Below are positions 8,672 to 17,772 of a DNA stretch of 64,000 nucleotides, piece by piece. Below the pieces are notes generated by a model. It searched no databases and had not been told where the DNA came from. It saw nothing but the letters and a program-made list of their open reading frames with translations. A program made the position numbers and the translations under genes. Numbering within the stretch: position 1 is the first letter of the stretch; each line of letters opens with the position of its first letter. Origin of the DNA: Motilimonas cestriensis (GTDB lineage: Bacteria; Pseudomonadota; Gammaproteobacteria; Enterobacterales; CBDFNC01); the NCBI RefSeq assembly GCF_021295315.1, contig NZ_JAIMJA010000012.1, positions 79,392-143,391 on the forward strand, in the 5' to 3' direction.

Positions 8672-11488
8672 GTGGTAATGGGCCTTGTTTCTTTTAAATA
8701 CACCGGAGCCGCTATCTTGCTAAAAAGTCCTAATGACAAAAAAGACTACCAATTTTTAACCTTAACGAATCAGCTTAAGGTGTTGTTAATTCACGACCCT
8801 AAGGCAAGCTCTGCAGCAGCCTCAATGGCGGTGAATGTCGGCCACTTCCACGATCCTATTGAACGCCAAGGCATGGCGCATTTTCTTGAGCATATGTTGT
8901 TCTTAGGCACTGAAAAATACCCACAAAGCGGCGAATATCAGCGTTTTATTAATCAGCACGGCGGCAGTAATAATGCGTGGACCGGCACAGAGTTCACCAA
9001 CTTCTTTTTTGATATAGACCCCCAATATCTTGAAGCCGCCTTAGATCGTTTTAGCCAATTTTTTATCGCGCCACTTTTTACCTCAGAATTAGTGGACAAA
9101 GAACGTCAAGCGATTGAATCTGAGTACCAACTTAAGCTTAATGATGACGTGCGCCGACAATATCAAGTGCATAAAGAAACCGTTAACCCCGCCCACCCTT
9201 TTGCCAAGTTTTCGGTCGGCAACAGCCAAACCCTAGCCGATACCGAGCAAAGCCTAGCGCGAGAGGACTTAATCGCTTTTTATCAACAGCAATACTGTGC
9301 GTCGCGGATGACGTTAGTGATTTCGTCTAATCATCAATTAGATGAGCTCGCACCATGGGCACAGCACTACTTTGGCAACATCATCGACAAACAACTGCCT
9401 AAATGGGCAATTGAAGCGCCGCTCTATACCGAAGCTGAACTGGAACTTGAGATACATGTACAACCAGTGAAAGACCACAAGAAACTGTTTGTGGCTTTTG
9501 CACTACCTTGTATCGATCACTACTACAAAACTAAACCCCTCACCTATCTTAGTCATATTTTAGGTAATGAGTATCCAGACAGCCTGTTTTCAGTGCTAAA
9601 ACAACAAGGTTTAATCAACAGTTTAAGCGCTGGTGGCGGGGTCAGTGGCTCCAATTTTAAAGATTTTAATATTTCATTTGGTTTAACAGATAAAGGGCTA
9701 GCAGAGCGCGATGAAATAGTTAATCAACTGTTTGCCTATATTGCTCAAATAAAACAACAAGGCCTCAACAGTTGGCGCTACCGTGAAAAGCAAGCCATTG
9801 TTGAGCAAGCGTACCAATTTCAAGAAACCAGTCGCCCTATCGACGTGGTGTCTCATTTAAGCATCAATTTACATCACTACGAGCCTGAGCATGTGATCTA
9901 CGGCGACTATATTATGGCCGGATTTGATGAAGCGGAACTGCGCCAGTTACTTGACTACTTTTCCCCCAGCAATATGCGCATGTTAGTCAGCGCAGCAGGG
10001 CTGACTACCGATAAAGAAGCCGCTTGGTACTTTACCCCTTATGCAGTGAAAAAAATTGAGCCTGAGCGAATTGCCCACTGGCAACAAATCGGTATCAACC
10101 CGTTACTTAAATTACCCCCGCCTAACCCCTTTATCGTCTTAGGGTTAAACGGCACGCAAACCGGCCCCACCACAGAAAAGCCAATTATTCTAAGAGATCA
10201 GGCTGGGTTTCGTGTTTGGTACAAAAAAGACAATACCTTTAACGTCCCTAAAGGCAGTCTCTACATCGCGGTTGATTCAGAGCACGCGGTAAAAAGTATT
10301 CGCCATATTGCCATGACACGATTGGCGGTAGAGTTATTTTTAGACTTGCTCACCGAAATCACCTATCCCGCCGAAATAGCAGGACTAGGCTATCGTATCT
10401 ACTCTCATCAAGGTGGCTTTACCCTGCACTTTAGTGGCCTAACCGCAAAGCAATATTTATTAGTGCAACTGGTGCTCAGTACCCGTAAATTCGGCAAAGT
10501 TGACTCTGACCGATTTGAGCACATTAAAAGCCAACTCATCCGCAGCTGGAAAAACCAAAAGCAAGGCAAACCTATTTCACAGCTATTTAGTCAGCTCACC
10601 TCACTGCTGCAACCTGCCAACCCACCCGCCAGCTTAATGGCCAAGGCGATCAGTGACGTCACGGTAGACGAAATGCCCGGATTTGTTGAGCAGCTATACA
10701 AACAAGTACATATTGAAGTGCTTGCTCACGGCGATTGGCAACAACAAGAAATTGAGACCTTAGCCGATTACTTACTGAAAGAGCTGGCACCAAACAGCAC
10801 GCCGGGGGCAGAAACTAAGCGCAGATTAGTCGATATATCCCGCAAAGGCAGTTTAGTGCGCGAGGTAAATTGCGATCATAATGATTCCGCCATGATAGTG
10901 TATTACCAATCAATGCACACCACACCGATGCACGTGGCCCGCTACACCTTAGCTAACCATATAATGTCTACCACCTTCTTTCATGAATTACGCACGCGTA
11001 AGCAACTTGGCTATGTCGTGGGCAGTGGCAACTTGCCGCTCAATCGTCATCCGGGGATAATTTTTTACATTCAAAGCCCGGTCGCCGGGCCACAACATTT
11101 ATTACGCTGTATTGACGAGTTTATTGACACCTTTGCTTTAGTGTTAATGGAGCTCACCCAAGCGCAATGGGAAATAAGCAAACAGGGATTAATCAGCCAA
11201 ATAACCGAAAAAGACGCTAACCTAAAAAGCCGTAGCCAACGTTACTGGGCTAGCATAGGTAATAAAGACTGGCGTTTTGACCAACGTGAACAAGTGGCCA
11301 GTGCCTTAGAAATAATGACGCGTGCAGATTTGATCCGTTTTATCACACAATTAAAATCACGTATTTCCGATAGAGTGATCATGTGCAGTTACGGCTCAGC
11401 GCACGACGGCAGCGATAAACTCACCCAAGGTAACTTTATTTGGGATCCGGGCGAATTTAAACTGATGGCACCGAAATTTATTAATTAA
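8672..11488 (+). CDS. Insulinase/pitrilysin family (M16) zinc metalloprotease
   Basis: A 938-residue inverzincin peptidase. The zinc site HFLEH is at residues 70-74 (inverted HxxEH). The downstream glutamate ligand lies in ERQAIESEYQ. Three further M16 domains follow, as in E. coli protease III (Ptr, 962 residues) and eukaryotic insulinases. Unlike Ptr, no signal peptide is visible at the N-terminus, so a cytoplasmic site is likely. The start is GTG 8672 or ATG 8678; AGGT upstream fits either. It probably degrades peptides of moderate size inside its closed chamber. A strong hairpin follows at 11590-11616. Confidence 0.9.
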   Translation: MVMGLVSFKYTGAAILLKSPNDKKDYQFLTLTNQLKVLLIHDPKASSAAASMAVNVGHFHDPIERQGMAHFLEHMLFLGTEKYPQSGEYQRFINQHGGSNNAWTGTEFTNFFFDIDPQYLEAALDRFSQFFIAPLFTSELVDKERQAIESEYQLKLNDDVRRQYQVHKETVNPAHPFAKFSVGNSQTLADTEQSLAREDLIAFYQQQYCASRMTLVISSNHQLDELAPWAQHYFGNIIDKQLPKWAIEAPLYTEAELELEIHVQPVKDHKKLFVAFALPCIDHYYKTKPLTYLSHILGNEYPDSLFSVLKQQGLINSLSAGGGVSGSNFKDFNISFGLTDKGLAERDEIVNQLFAYIAQIKQQGLNSWRYREKQAIVEQAYQFQETSRPIDVVSHLSINLHHYEPEHVIYGDYIMAGFDEAELRQLLDYFSPSNMRMLVSAAGLTTDKEAAWYFTPYAVKKIEPERIAHWQQIGINPLLKLPPPNPFIVLGLNGTQTGPTTEKPIILRDQAGFRVWYKKDNTFNVPKGSLYIAVDSEHAVKSIRHIAMTRLAVELFLDLLTEITYPAEIAGLGYRIYSHQGGFTLHFSGLTAKQYLLVQLVLSTRKFGKVDSDRFEHIKSQLIRSWKNQKQGKPISQLFSQLTSLLQPANPPASLMAKAISDVTVDEMPGFVEQLYKQVHIEVLAHGDWQQQEIETLADYLLKELAPNSTPGAETKRRLVDISRKGSLVREVNCDHNDSAMIVYYQSMHTTPMHVARYTLANHIMSTTFFHELRTRKQLGYVVGSGNLPLNRHPGIIFYIQSPVAGPQHLLRCIDEFIDTFALVLMELTQAQWEISKQGLISQITEKDANLKSRSQRYWASIGNKDWRFDQREQVASALEIMTRADLIRFITQLKSRISDRVIMCSYGSAHDGSDKLTQGNFIWDPGEFKLMAPKFIN

Positions 11489-11588
11489 CCCCGAACGCGA
11501 AATTTGCCGGAAAAAATACTCTATCCATTGATAGCGGACTAAAGCAGCGCTGGAGTTAATTGACAATCTTGCCTGTTTTGGCGTAAAA

Positions 11589-11619
11589 CAATAAGCCGAG
11601 CAATGCTCGGCTTATTTCA
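11589..11619 (+). terminator. Intrinsic terminator after the M16 peptidase gene
   Basis: AATAAGCCGAGCA (11590-11602) pairs with TGCTCGGCTTATT (11604-11616), followed by TTC and a T-rich stretch. It lies about 100 bases after the peptidase stop and before the convergent VOC gene, so it could serve both strands. Confidence 0.65.
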
Positions 11620-11670
11620 TCGCGGTAATATCAATAAATACAAGCCATTACATCATGCGCAGCGATCACA

Positions 11671-12051
11671 CTAAGAGACGAAATGGGTAGCACAAACCTT
11701 GTTACCTGACGGATCGCGTAAATAAGCCAAATACAACTTACGCTGTCCATTTCCTCTCACACCTGGTGGCTCTTCACAGGGAGTACCACCACTAGCAGCG
11801 CCCGCTTTATGCCATGCATCTACCAATTCTGGACTACTTGCTTTAAAACCAATCGTCATCCCGTTACCCGACGTTGCCACCTCGCCATTAATTGGCGACG
11901 TAATCGCAAAAACGCCTGCGGGGGTCACATAAAAACAACGCCCCTTCTCGTCAAACACACCTTCCGGATGACCTAAAACCGCCATCACAGCATCATAAAA
12001 CGCCTTTGATGCAGCAATATCATTTGCACCAACCATTACGTGACTGAACAT
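11671..12051 (-). CDS. VOC family (glyoxalase-like) protein
   Basis: A 126-residue protein made of one vicinal-oxygen-chelate fold. The N-terminal MFSHVMVGANDIAASKAFYD carries a metal-ligand-type histidine. The C-terminal LRDPSGNKVCATHF is the second half-motif of the family. Related proteins are annotated as glyoxalase or dioxygenase-like, with unknown substrates. The start ATG follows a weak AAGGATTAAG. No functional partner is evident in the neighbourhood; a second, divergent VOC gene lies 640 bases upstream. Confidence 0.85.
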   Translation of the reverse strand: MFSHVMVGANDIAASKAFYDAVMAVLGHPEGVFDEKGRCFYVTPAGVFAITSPINGEVATSGNGMTIGFKASSPELVDAWHKAGAASGGTPCEEPPGVRGNGQRKLYLAYLRDPSGNKVCATHFVS

Positions 12052-12139
12052 ACTTAATCCTTATTGATTGAAACGTAAAAACTACACCTCCCTGAAGACA
12101 CTCGACATTCGGTAACTGGACGGAACTCAAAAGACGTCT

Positions 12140-12334
12140 TCACTGCTGTGGTTTTTCTTTACGATTACTTATTTTACTTAAATACAGAAATGGGACGAAC
12201 CAAATTGCAATAAGTATAATGACAATGTTTTGCGTTAAATCTTTATCTGCAATTAAATATGAACTGACTAACATTACCACGGCAAATAATATTGAAATGG
12301 CAATGTTTGCCTGCATTGCTTTTTTACGATTCAT
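12140..12334 (-). CDS. Small two-helix inner-membrane protein (64 aa)
   Basis: A 64-residue protein with a basic N-terminus (MNRKKAMQ). It has two hydrophobic segments at about residues 9-28 and 35-53, separated by a short polar DKDLTQ turn, and a basic tail. The start has an excellent AAGGAGTGAAGAA ribosome site. The interrupted ORF at 12346-12639 ends within that ribosome site, so the two were probably one operon. No named family recognised. Confidence 0.65.
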   Translation of the reverse strand: MNRKKAMQANIAISILFAVVMLVSSYLIADKDLTQNIVIILIAIWFVPFLYLSKISNRKEKPQQ

Positions 12335-12345
12335 TTCTTCACTCC

Positions 12346-12639
12346 TTAAAAAGATTGAAAACGACCATAGTTGAAAAATTCATTATTAAGTGCCAAATAC
12401 TGCGCTAAACCATTTTTTGCTACTTCAAAAAATTGATTTTCACAGGATTGTTCATACAGGGCAAACGCATGAATATTTTTTGAGCGTTTAGTGGTGTTTT
12501 CTTAGACGAATATCTGCCGCAAGGATGCGGCAGTTAAGCTATCAGGGATGATTTCACGGCGTTTCGTATAAGAAAATTCCACTTTGTTCGCTTGGTTGAT
12601 TGTATTTTGTACACTCATGCGCTCGCCCTGATTATTCAT
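12346..12639 (-). pseudogene. Interrupted ~97-codon ORF (in-frame TAA at 12502-12504)
   Basis: From ATG 12639, preceded by CAGGAGT, the frame runs 45 codons to TAA. It then stays open in the same phase for another 51 codons to TAA 12346-12348. The second part reads like real protein (AFALYEQSCENQFFEVAKNG) and ends inside the ribosome site of the next gene, as operon genes do. A small perfect hairpin, CTGCCGC/GCGGCAG (12514-12533), lies just before the internal stop. It may be a gene broken by a nonsense change, or two tiny ORFs. I recognise no family. Confidence 0.4.
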
Positions 12640-12686
12640 ACTCCTGACTAAAGGCTCATTCATTAATTCATGTATGACACCGATTG

Positions 12687-13109
12687 TTATTTTGTTGCAC
12701 CTGAATTATCGCAGCAAAATCGAAACAAATACCCGTCAGGATCTTGCACAATAAATTGCTTCTGTATGGCGACGAGATCTGCGCATTGGTATTCTTTAGT
12801 CTCTAGTTCAAGATAAATAGAGTTGGGTGCGCTGGCCTTTACCCTCGAATATAAATCATCAATATCAGCAACATCCCATTGAAAATTGACGCCTCGACCA
12901 AATGGTTTCTCCATTTCACCAGTAAGCCATCGCCGCCCCACCCCAGCGATACCTTCAGCCATAATATCTACGCCGCCTAAGGTGAAATAAACAAATTGCT
13001 CTTCAATTCTTTCATATTTCACTTCAAAGCCAAATACTTCAGTATAGAATTTTTTTGTTACTTCAATATCTTCACAATAGAGTTCTGGGACTAACTTCAA
13101 GTTGGACAT
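12687..13109 (-). CDS. VOC family protein (glyoxalase/bleomycin-resistance type)
   Basis: A 140-residue single VOC domain. The N-terminal LVPELYCEDIEVTKKFYTEV and the C-terminal FIVQDPDGYLFRFC match the two beta-alpha-beta-beta-beta half-motifs of the family. AGAGG lies before the ATG. Members bind a metal and small organic ligands; the substrate cannot be told from sequence. It is only distantly similar to the other VOC protein at 11671-12051, so this is not a recent duplication. Confidence 0.85.
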   Translation of the reverse strand: MSNLKLVPELYCEDIEVTKKFYTEVFGFEVKYERIEEQFVYFTLGGVDIMAEGIAGVGRRWLTGEMEKPFGRGVNFQWDVADIDDLYSRVKASAPNSIYLELETKEYQCADLVAIQKQFIVQDPDGYLFRFCCDNSGATK

Positions 13110-13247
13110 GTAAACCTCTTATCATTACGGTGGCCATATTTGTTATGGCCACCAATGAAAATGTAAAGTGTACAGCGTATCAATACATGCTTATTAGATT
13201 AAAATTGCAATAAAAATAATTAACACTTGTTTTAAATCGCCTTTTAA

Positions 13248-13757
13248 CTAGGCCCTTGCATTTTCTTTGATGTATTTCTTAACCTTTTTCAGTGCTACTT
13301 GACGCTTTAGGGGAGACAGATAGTCAATAAATATATTGCCTGATAAATGGTCAATCTCATGCTGCATGGCGATAGCCAGAAAGTCATCGCTCTCAATTGT
13401 GATTGGCTTACCTTCTCTGTCTAAAGCGGTTACCACAACCGACGTAAAACGCTCGACATCGGCATAATAGTCAGGAATCGATAAACACCCCTCTTGCCCT
13501 AGTGCTTTATCTGTTCCGCTGACCACTTCTGGATTGATCAGAACTAACGGTTCATTGCGACTATCTGACAGATCGATAATGACAACGGCTTCCTTGCGAC
13601 CAACTTGAGTAGCAGCGAGTCCGATGCCATTGTCTGTCGCGTATAAGGTTTCCAACATATCATCAATCAATGTTTGTACTGATTCAATATCCTGCACTTT
13701 CTCGGCCTTAATTTTAAGCCTAGGATCAGGAGCGGTGAGAATCTCTAAAATGGCCAT
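13248..13757 (-). CDS. def: Peptide deformylase
   Basis: A 169-residue peptide deformylase, the normal length, that removes the formyl group from nascent N-termini. All three signature motifs are present: GIGLAATQVG (residues ~44-53), EGCLSIP (~89-95) and QHEIDHL (~131-137). They supply the Cys and two His metal ligands and the catalytic Glu. AAGAGG precedes the ATG. It is not next to fmt here, so it may be a second deformylase beside the usual def-fmt copy, which lies outside the window if present. Confidence 0.95.
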   Translation of the reverse strand: MAILEILTAPDPRLKIKAEKVQDIESVQTLIDDMLETLYATDNGIGLAATQVGRKEAVVIIDLSDSRNEPLVLINPEVVSGTDKALGQEGCLSIPDYYADVERFTSVVVTALDREGKPITIESDDFLAIAMQHEIDHLSGNIFIDYLSPLKRQVALKKVKKYIKENARA

Positions 13758-13926
13758 ATTTACCTCTTTATATTATGCCCAGTAGTGCTCAAAAGAGCTG
13801 TTAATACGTCGCGACTATTCATTTAGTTCTGCCAAACAATAAAATGTGACTGTAATATGACGCGACTCTTTGCAATAGCCATATCTTAATGCAATGGCGC
13901 ACTTTATATATTGAACTCTTGTAATG

Positions 13927-13998
13927 CTAGCAATGCCGCTTCGGCAACTCAGGCGACATGGAGCGAAGTAATTCATCTAATTCTGTAATTCCTGACAT
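13927..13998 (-). pseudogene. 5' stub of an ACT_3-type domain protein gene
   Basis: ATG 13998 opens a 23-codon frame that starts MSGITELDELLRSMSPEL. This is a close match to the conserved N-terminus of the ACT_3 (DUF2241-type) domain proteins, where a glycine precedes an L-x-x-LL-x-x-M-x-P segment. After PEL the sequence departs (PKRHC) and stops at TAG. Only the first sixth of a normal ~130-residue gene remains. It is divergent from the LysR stub at 14037, so this looks like the preserved centre of a deleted divergent pair. Confidence 0.5.
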
Positions 13999-14036
13999 AA
14001 TAGTTTCTTGAAAGTTGCTGGTAGAAGGACGATCCA

Positions 14037-14141
14037 ATGCTTAACTTAACTCAGTTGCGGACCTTTAGTGTTTTTACTGAACAAAAGCCGTATAAGTTTT
14101 GCTGCTCACACTCCTATTTTTTATTTACGCTAAATAGCTAA
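14037..14141 (+). pseudogene. 5' stub of a LysR-type regulator gene
   Basis: ATG 14037, with AAGGA about 9 bases upstream, opens MLNLTQLRTFSVFTEQ. This is the typical first helix of a LysR-family regulator (L-x-x-L-R-T-F-x-x-F-x-E). It then runs into unrelated sequence and a stop after 34 codons. The rest of the ~300-residue gene is missing. It was probably the divergent regulator of the ACT-domain gene whose stub lies 38 bases away. Confidence 0.5.
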
Positions 14142-14172
14142 GTAAGGCATGGTTACTTAGGCAAAAGTCAGG

Positions 14173-14222
14173 CACAAAAAAGCCAAGTTAGCTTGCTTTT
14201 AACAAGGCAACTTGGCTTTTTA
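14173..14222 (-). terminator. Terminator of the dnaX-ybaB region
   Basis: AAAAAGCCAAGTT (about 14177-14189) pairs with AACTTGGCTTTTT (about 14209-14221). The arms are A-rich and T-rich, so it can terminate on either strand. It lies 25 bases beyond the ybaB stop. Confidence 0.75.
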
Positions 14223-14245
14223 CCATGGCTTAGTTAGCCAAAGTA

Positions 14246-14575
14246 TTAGAACGGCATTTTCATACCTGGTGGTAGTTGCATACCGCCAGTCACGTCGGCC
14301 ATTCTATCTTTGCTATTTTCTTCAACGCGGCGCACAGCATCATTGATCGCAGCAGCCATCAAATCTTCTAACATCTCTTTGTCATCTTCCATTAGGCTAG
14401 GATCAATTTCAATGCGGCGCACATTATGATTACCAAGCATGGTTACTTTAACCATGCCTGCGCCGGCTTCACCGACCACTTCCATTTTGGCAATTTCTTC
14501 TTGTGCTTTTTGCATTTTGTCTTGCATTTGCTGGGCTTGCTTCATCAAGCCAGACATTCCACCTTTACCAAACAT
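14246..14575 (-). CDS. ybaB: Nucleoid-associated protein YbaB/EbfC
   Basis: A 109-residue YbaB/EbfC family protein, which forms dimers that bind DNA. The N-terminal coiled region [20 protein letters not shown], the core beta sheet around [20 protein letters not shown] and the C-terminal [13 protein letters not shown] are typical. It lies 63 bases downstream of dnaX, the near-universal bacterial order dnaX-ybaB(-recR). recR does not follow here; a terminator does, so recR is elsewhere or absent. Confidence 0.95.
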   Translation of the reverse strand: MFGKGGMSGLMKQAQQMQDKMQKAQEEIAKMEVVGEAGAGMVKVTMLGNHNVRRIEIDPSLMEDDKEMLEDLMAAAINDAVRRVEENSKDRMADVTGGMQLPPGMKMPF

Positions 14576-14638
14576 ATTCTTTCTCTCATTCAGGTTAATG
14601 GTTTAAATGTTGGGGCAACCCAACTTATTTCAAGGGCA

Positions 14639-17128
14639 TTATAAGGGTTTTATACTTTCTTCATCCACTGACGCGCCAAAACGCTGAATAAAGAAGTTAA
14701 TGGCCTCATCTTGTTGGATATCTACTTTTGCTTGAGCCAATCGAGCAAGATAAATGGCTTGCTCAATTTCCACCGGCGTTTGCATGGTTTGATGCTGGCC
14801 TATTACAATTTCAACCTGCTCTACATTGGGCAATACGCTTTGCAACGCCGCTGTGATCTGACCTAAATTACGAGCATTGTCTAAATGCTGACTGCTGGGC
14901 TGTAACATTAATTGCACTGCATTTGGCGTTTGAATACAGACACTGTTAATGGCGAGTTGACGTAATATGCCCACTAAGCCCATTTGTTCAATCAGCTGAC
15001 ACCAAGGGTCGTTATTTTGCGGTGAAAACTTACTCGCCATGTCGGGCATGGCACGGGTATATTCGGCTTCGGTTCTAGCCGATATTGCGGGCGTTGGCGC
15101 TTCAACAGGCGCGCTTTCAACCGATTGAGCTTCGCCTGTGTCCCATGGCACATCAGCGAGCGGCGCAATTTGTGAACTAGGCCTACTTGCCACTGGTGTG
15201 ACTGGCGCTTGTTGCTGCGTTACTTGCTGGTAGGACGATTGCTGTGACGCAGGTTCGCTCGCTGGCGAGGCGTCAAAACCGTCATTTGTATTTAAGTGTT
15301 GCGGTGTAGATAAACTGGGGTCGTATTCATCGGTTTGGAAATACTGCGCATAGTCGTTGTCATAGGCCTCTAGCGGCGGTAATTCATTAAATCCCTCTGG
15401 AATATCATTGCTCGGCGCAGACGATTGCGAAACAGGCGTTTGTGAAACATGAGATTGTGAGACAGGCGCAGCGGCCAGCGGCTGAGGTTCAACACTCGGT
15501 TTAGCTGGTGCGGTCACTTTTTTTACCACCGGCTGTTTTTTACCTGCCTCTAACGCCAGCTTTCGACTGCGCAGCATATTACGGGTTTCAAGGGCATTAC
15601 TGACACTTGGCATGGCGGGTTGCACTGATGCAACCTGTTGCGCTATCTGCGCCGGCGATTGCGACGCCATCTCGCTCTGCTGGGCTATCTCCTCATTTGG
15701 CGGAGCATAATGAGCGCTTTGGCTTGGTGGCTCAGCGTTGGGTTGCCCGTGAATGTCTTTGTCGAGATGACTTGTGAAATCATCATTATGACTAACGTGA
15801 GGAGGTTGTGCTGTTTCCACAGGTTCAACCTCTGGTCTAACCCCAGATGAAACCTCAGCTGTAAGCTCTACTTGAGGTGCCGGCGGTGTTACTTGCACCG
15901 CTTGAGTTGGCGCACTTGTTGCTGATTCAGTCAACTTCGCAGGGCTAGTCTGAGCTGGTGCATTGACGGACGGCTCGGCCAAGCTCACGGGGTTGGTTAC
16001 ATTGACAGCGGAGCTAACTGGCGCAGATGGCAAGCTGGTGGCGACTTTTGCCGGGTGAAAAGCCAGCATGCGCATTAATGTCATTTCAAGCCCGACTCTC
16101 GGCTCTGGAGCCAAAGGTAAGTCTTGCTTGCCTTTTAATGCAATTTGGTAATAAAGCTGTACTTGCTCTGGCGACAATTGTTCACTGAGTAATTGAATAC
16201 TCTCACTGTTGTCTAAACCATTTAGCGTCGATGGCAGCATGTGAGCAAGAGCAACTTGGTGCAAGGTGGCGGCTATTTCATTGTGCACTAAGTCAAAGTC
16301 TGGCCCAAGGGTCACTAACTCCGATACTTTGTCGAGGGTATTTTGCGCGTCACCTGCAGCAACAAAGTGCAATAATTGAGTCACTTGATGATGGTCTAAG
16401 GTGCCCAACATGGCTAAAACAGGCTGATAATTCACAACCCCATTACCAAAGGCGATAGCTTGGTCGGCCAAGCTTAAGGCATCTCGCATACTGCCATGAG
16501 CAGCTTTGGCTAACGCCTGCAGCGCGGCAGGTTCATAGCTGTGTTGCTCTTGACCGAGAATGTAGCCCAGTTGCTGATTGATGTCGTCACTGCTTAAACT
16601 CTTTAAATGAAACTGCAAGCAGCGGGACAAAATGGTAATAGGTAGCTTTTGTGGATCTGTCGTCGCTAATAGAAATTTAACGTATTCTGGCGGCTCTTCT
16701 AAGGTTTTAAGCAAGGCATTAAAACTGCTTTTCGAGAGCATGTGCACTTCGTCAATAAGGTAAACCTTATAGCGACCTTGTGCGGGCTTATACTGCACAT
16801 TATCAAGTAACTCACGCGTGTCTTCTACTTTAGTGCGCGACGCGGCGTCAATCTCTAGTAAATCAACAAAGCGTCCTTGATCTATATCTTGGCAATGATG
16901 GCAAACGCCACAAGGCTCTGATGTCACGCCTTTTTCACAGTTTAGGCTTTTTGCAAGAATACGCGCGATACTGGTTTTGCCCACGCCCCGAGTACCACTA
17001 AACAAATAAGCGTGGTGCAAGCGATTTTGGTCAAGTGCATTCACCAGTGCTGTTAGCACATGTTGTTGCCCCACCACTTGTTTAAAGTTGTGTGGTCGCC
17101 ATTTACGTGCCAGCACCTGATAGCTCAT
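14639..17128 (-). CDS. dnaX: DNA polymerase III subunits tau/gamma
   Basis: An 829-residue clamp-loader ATPase, longer than E. coli DnaX (643). Walker A GTRGVGKTSIARILAKSLNC lies near residues 45-64. The zinc-module cysteines follow in CEKGVTSEPCGVCHHC. The DEVH Walker B (LIDEVHMLSK) and sensor motifs complete the AAA+ core, and domain III ends near residue 370. A very long, Pro/Gln/Ser/Ala-rich domain IV (~370-700) contains SQSHVSQTPVSQ repeats. Domain V (~710-829) binds the polymerase alpha subunit in E. coli. An A7 run at 15518-15524 (codons 535-537) could allow a -1 shift that gives a shorter gamma form. Upstream of ybaB and downstream of apt, as in E. coli. Confidence 0.95.
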   Translation of the reverse strand: MSYQVLARKWRPHNFKQVVGQQHVLTALVNALDQNRLHHAYLFSGTRGVGKTSIARILAKSLNCEKGVTSEPCGVCHHCQDIDQGRFVDLLEIDAASRTKVEDTRELLDNVQYKPAQGRYKVYLIDEVHMLSKSSFNALLKTLEEPPEYVKFLLATTDPQKLPITILSRCLQFHLKSLSSDDINQQLGYILGQEQHSYEPAALQALAKAAHGSMRDALSLADQAIAFGNGVVNYQPVLAMLGTLDHHQVTQLLHFVAAGDAQNTLDKVSELVTLGPDFDLVHNEIAATLHQVALAHMLPSTLNGLDNSESIQLLSEQLSPEQVQLYYQIALKGKQDLPLAPEPRVGLEMTLMRMLAFHPAKVATSLPSAPVSSAVNVTNPVSLAEPSVNAPAQTSPAKLTESATSAPTQAVQVTPPAPQVELTAEVSSGVRPEVEPVETAQPPHVSHNDDFTSHLDKDIHGQPNAEPPSQSAHYAPPNEEIAQQSEMASQSPAQIAQQVASVQPAMPSVSNALETRNMLRSRKLALEAGKKQPVVKKVTAPAKPSVEPQPLAAAPVSQSHVSQTPVSQSSAPSNDIPEGFNELPPLEAYDNDYAQYFQTDEYDPSLSTPQHLNTNDGFDASPASEPASQQSSYQQVTQQQAPVTPVASRPSSQIAPLADVPWDTGEAQSVESAPVEAPTPAISARTEAEYTRAMPDMASKFSPQNNDPWCQLIEQMGLVGILRQLAINSVCIQTPNAVQLMLQPSSQHLDNARNLGQITAALQSVLPNVEQVEIVIGQHQTMQTPVEIEQAIYLARLAQAKVDIQQDEAINFFIQRFGASVDEESIKPL
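15518..15524 (-). promoter_or_regulatory. Candidate frameshift site in dnaX (A7 run)
   Basis: On the coding strand the frame reads GTA AAA AAA GTG, a tandem-slip sequence A-AAA-AAA-G. A -1 shift gives five codons (Ser-Asp-Arg-Thr-Ser) and then TAA. The product would be about 540 residues, keeping the clamp-loader core and losing domain V, like E. coli gamma. A purine-rich GAGGCAGG lies about 20 bases upstream. The site is in the unstructured linker, where truncation would be tolerated. Polymerase slippage on the A run is an alternative mechanism. Confidence 0.4.
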
Positions 17129-17136
17129 GGTTTTAA

Positions 17137-17682
17137 TTACTCACCTTCAAATTGGATAAGGCTAAATAGCTCTACATTTTGAGCATCTAGTTTGGCTTTG
17201 CCGTTTAATTCTGGTAGTTCAATCACCACGCCAGCACCCACCACATCGCCTTTAAGCTCATGGATCAATTTTATGGTGGCTTCTAAGGTGCCACCCGTTG
17301 CTAACAAGTCATCAATCACCACCACTTTTTCGCCCGGTAAAATGGAATCCTTATGAATTTGCAGCATGTCGGTGCCGTATTCTAAGTCATACACCTGCAC
17401 CACGGTGGCTCGAGGTAATTTGCCCGGCTTACGCGCGGGCACAAAGCCTGCACCAATGGCGGCAGCCACTGGCGCACCAAAAATAAAACCGCGCGCTTCG
17501 GTGCCCACTACTTTATCAATACCCTTGCCTTTATAGTGCTCAGCTAATAACTCAACCGTTTTAGCAAAAGCCGCCGCGTTTTCAATCAAACTCGTGATAT
17601 CGCGAAAGGTGATCCCCGCCTTTGGGTAATCTTCGATAGATTTTATGCTATCAGTGAGAAGCTTGAGCGTGGCTGAGTCCAT
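17137..17682 (-). CDS. apt: Adenine phosphoribosyltransferase
   Basis: A 181-residue purine salvage enzyme that makes AMP from adenine and PRPP. The PRPP-binding motif [16 protein letters not shown] (residues ~120-135) and the upstream [10 protein letters not shown] loop are diagnostic. The length matches E. coli Apt (183). AGGACC lies before the ATG. It is followed after 8 bases by dnaX on the same strand, the usual apt-dnaX-ybaB order, so it is probably cotranscribed. Confidence 0.96.
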   Translation of the reverse strand: MDSATLKLLTDSIKSIEDYPKAGITFRDITSLIENAAAFAKTVELLAEHYKGKGIDKVVGTEARGFIFGAPVAAAIGAGFVPARKPGKLPRATVVQVYDLEYGTDMLQIHKDSILPGEKVVVIDDLLATGGTLEATIKLIHELKGDVVGAGVVIELPELNGKAKLDAQNVELFSLIQFEGE

Positions 17683-17772
17683 GATGGGTCCTATTTGAAG
17701 AGTGAATTTAACAAGCCGTAAGCTTATTCACTTGGCCTGCCCCTTTCAAGAGATTGCCAAGCAATTTGCGGC

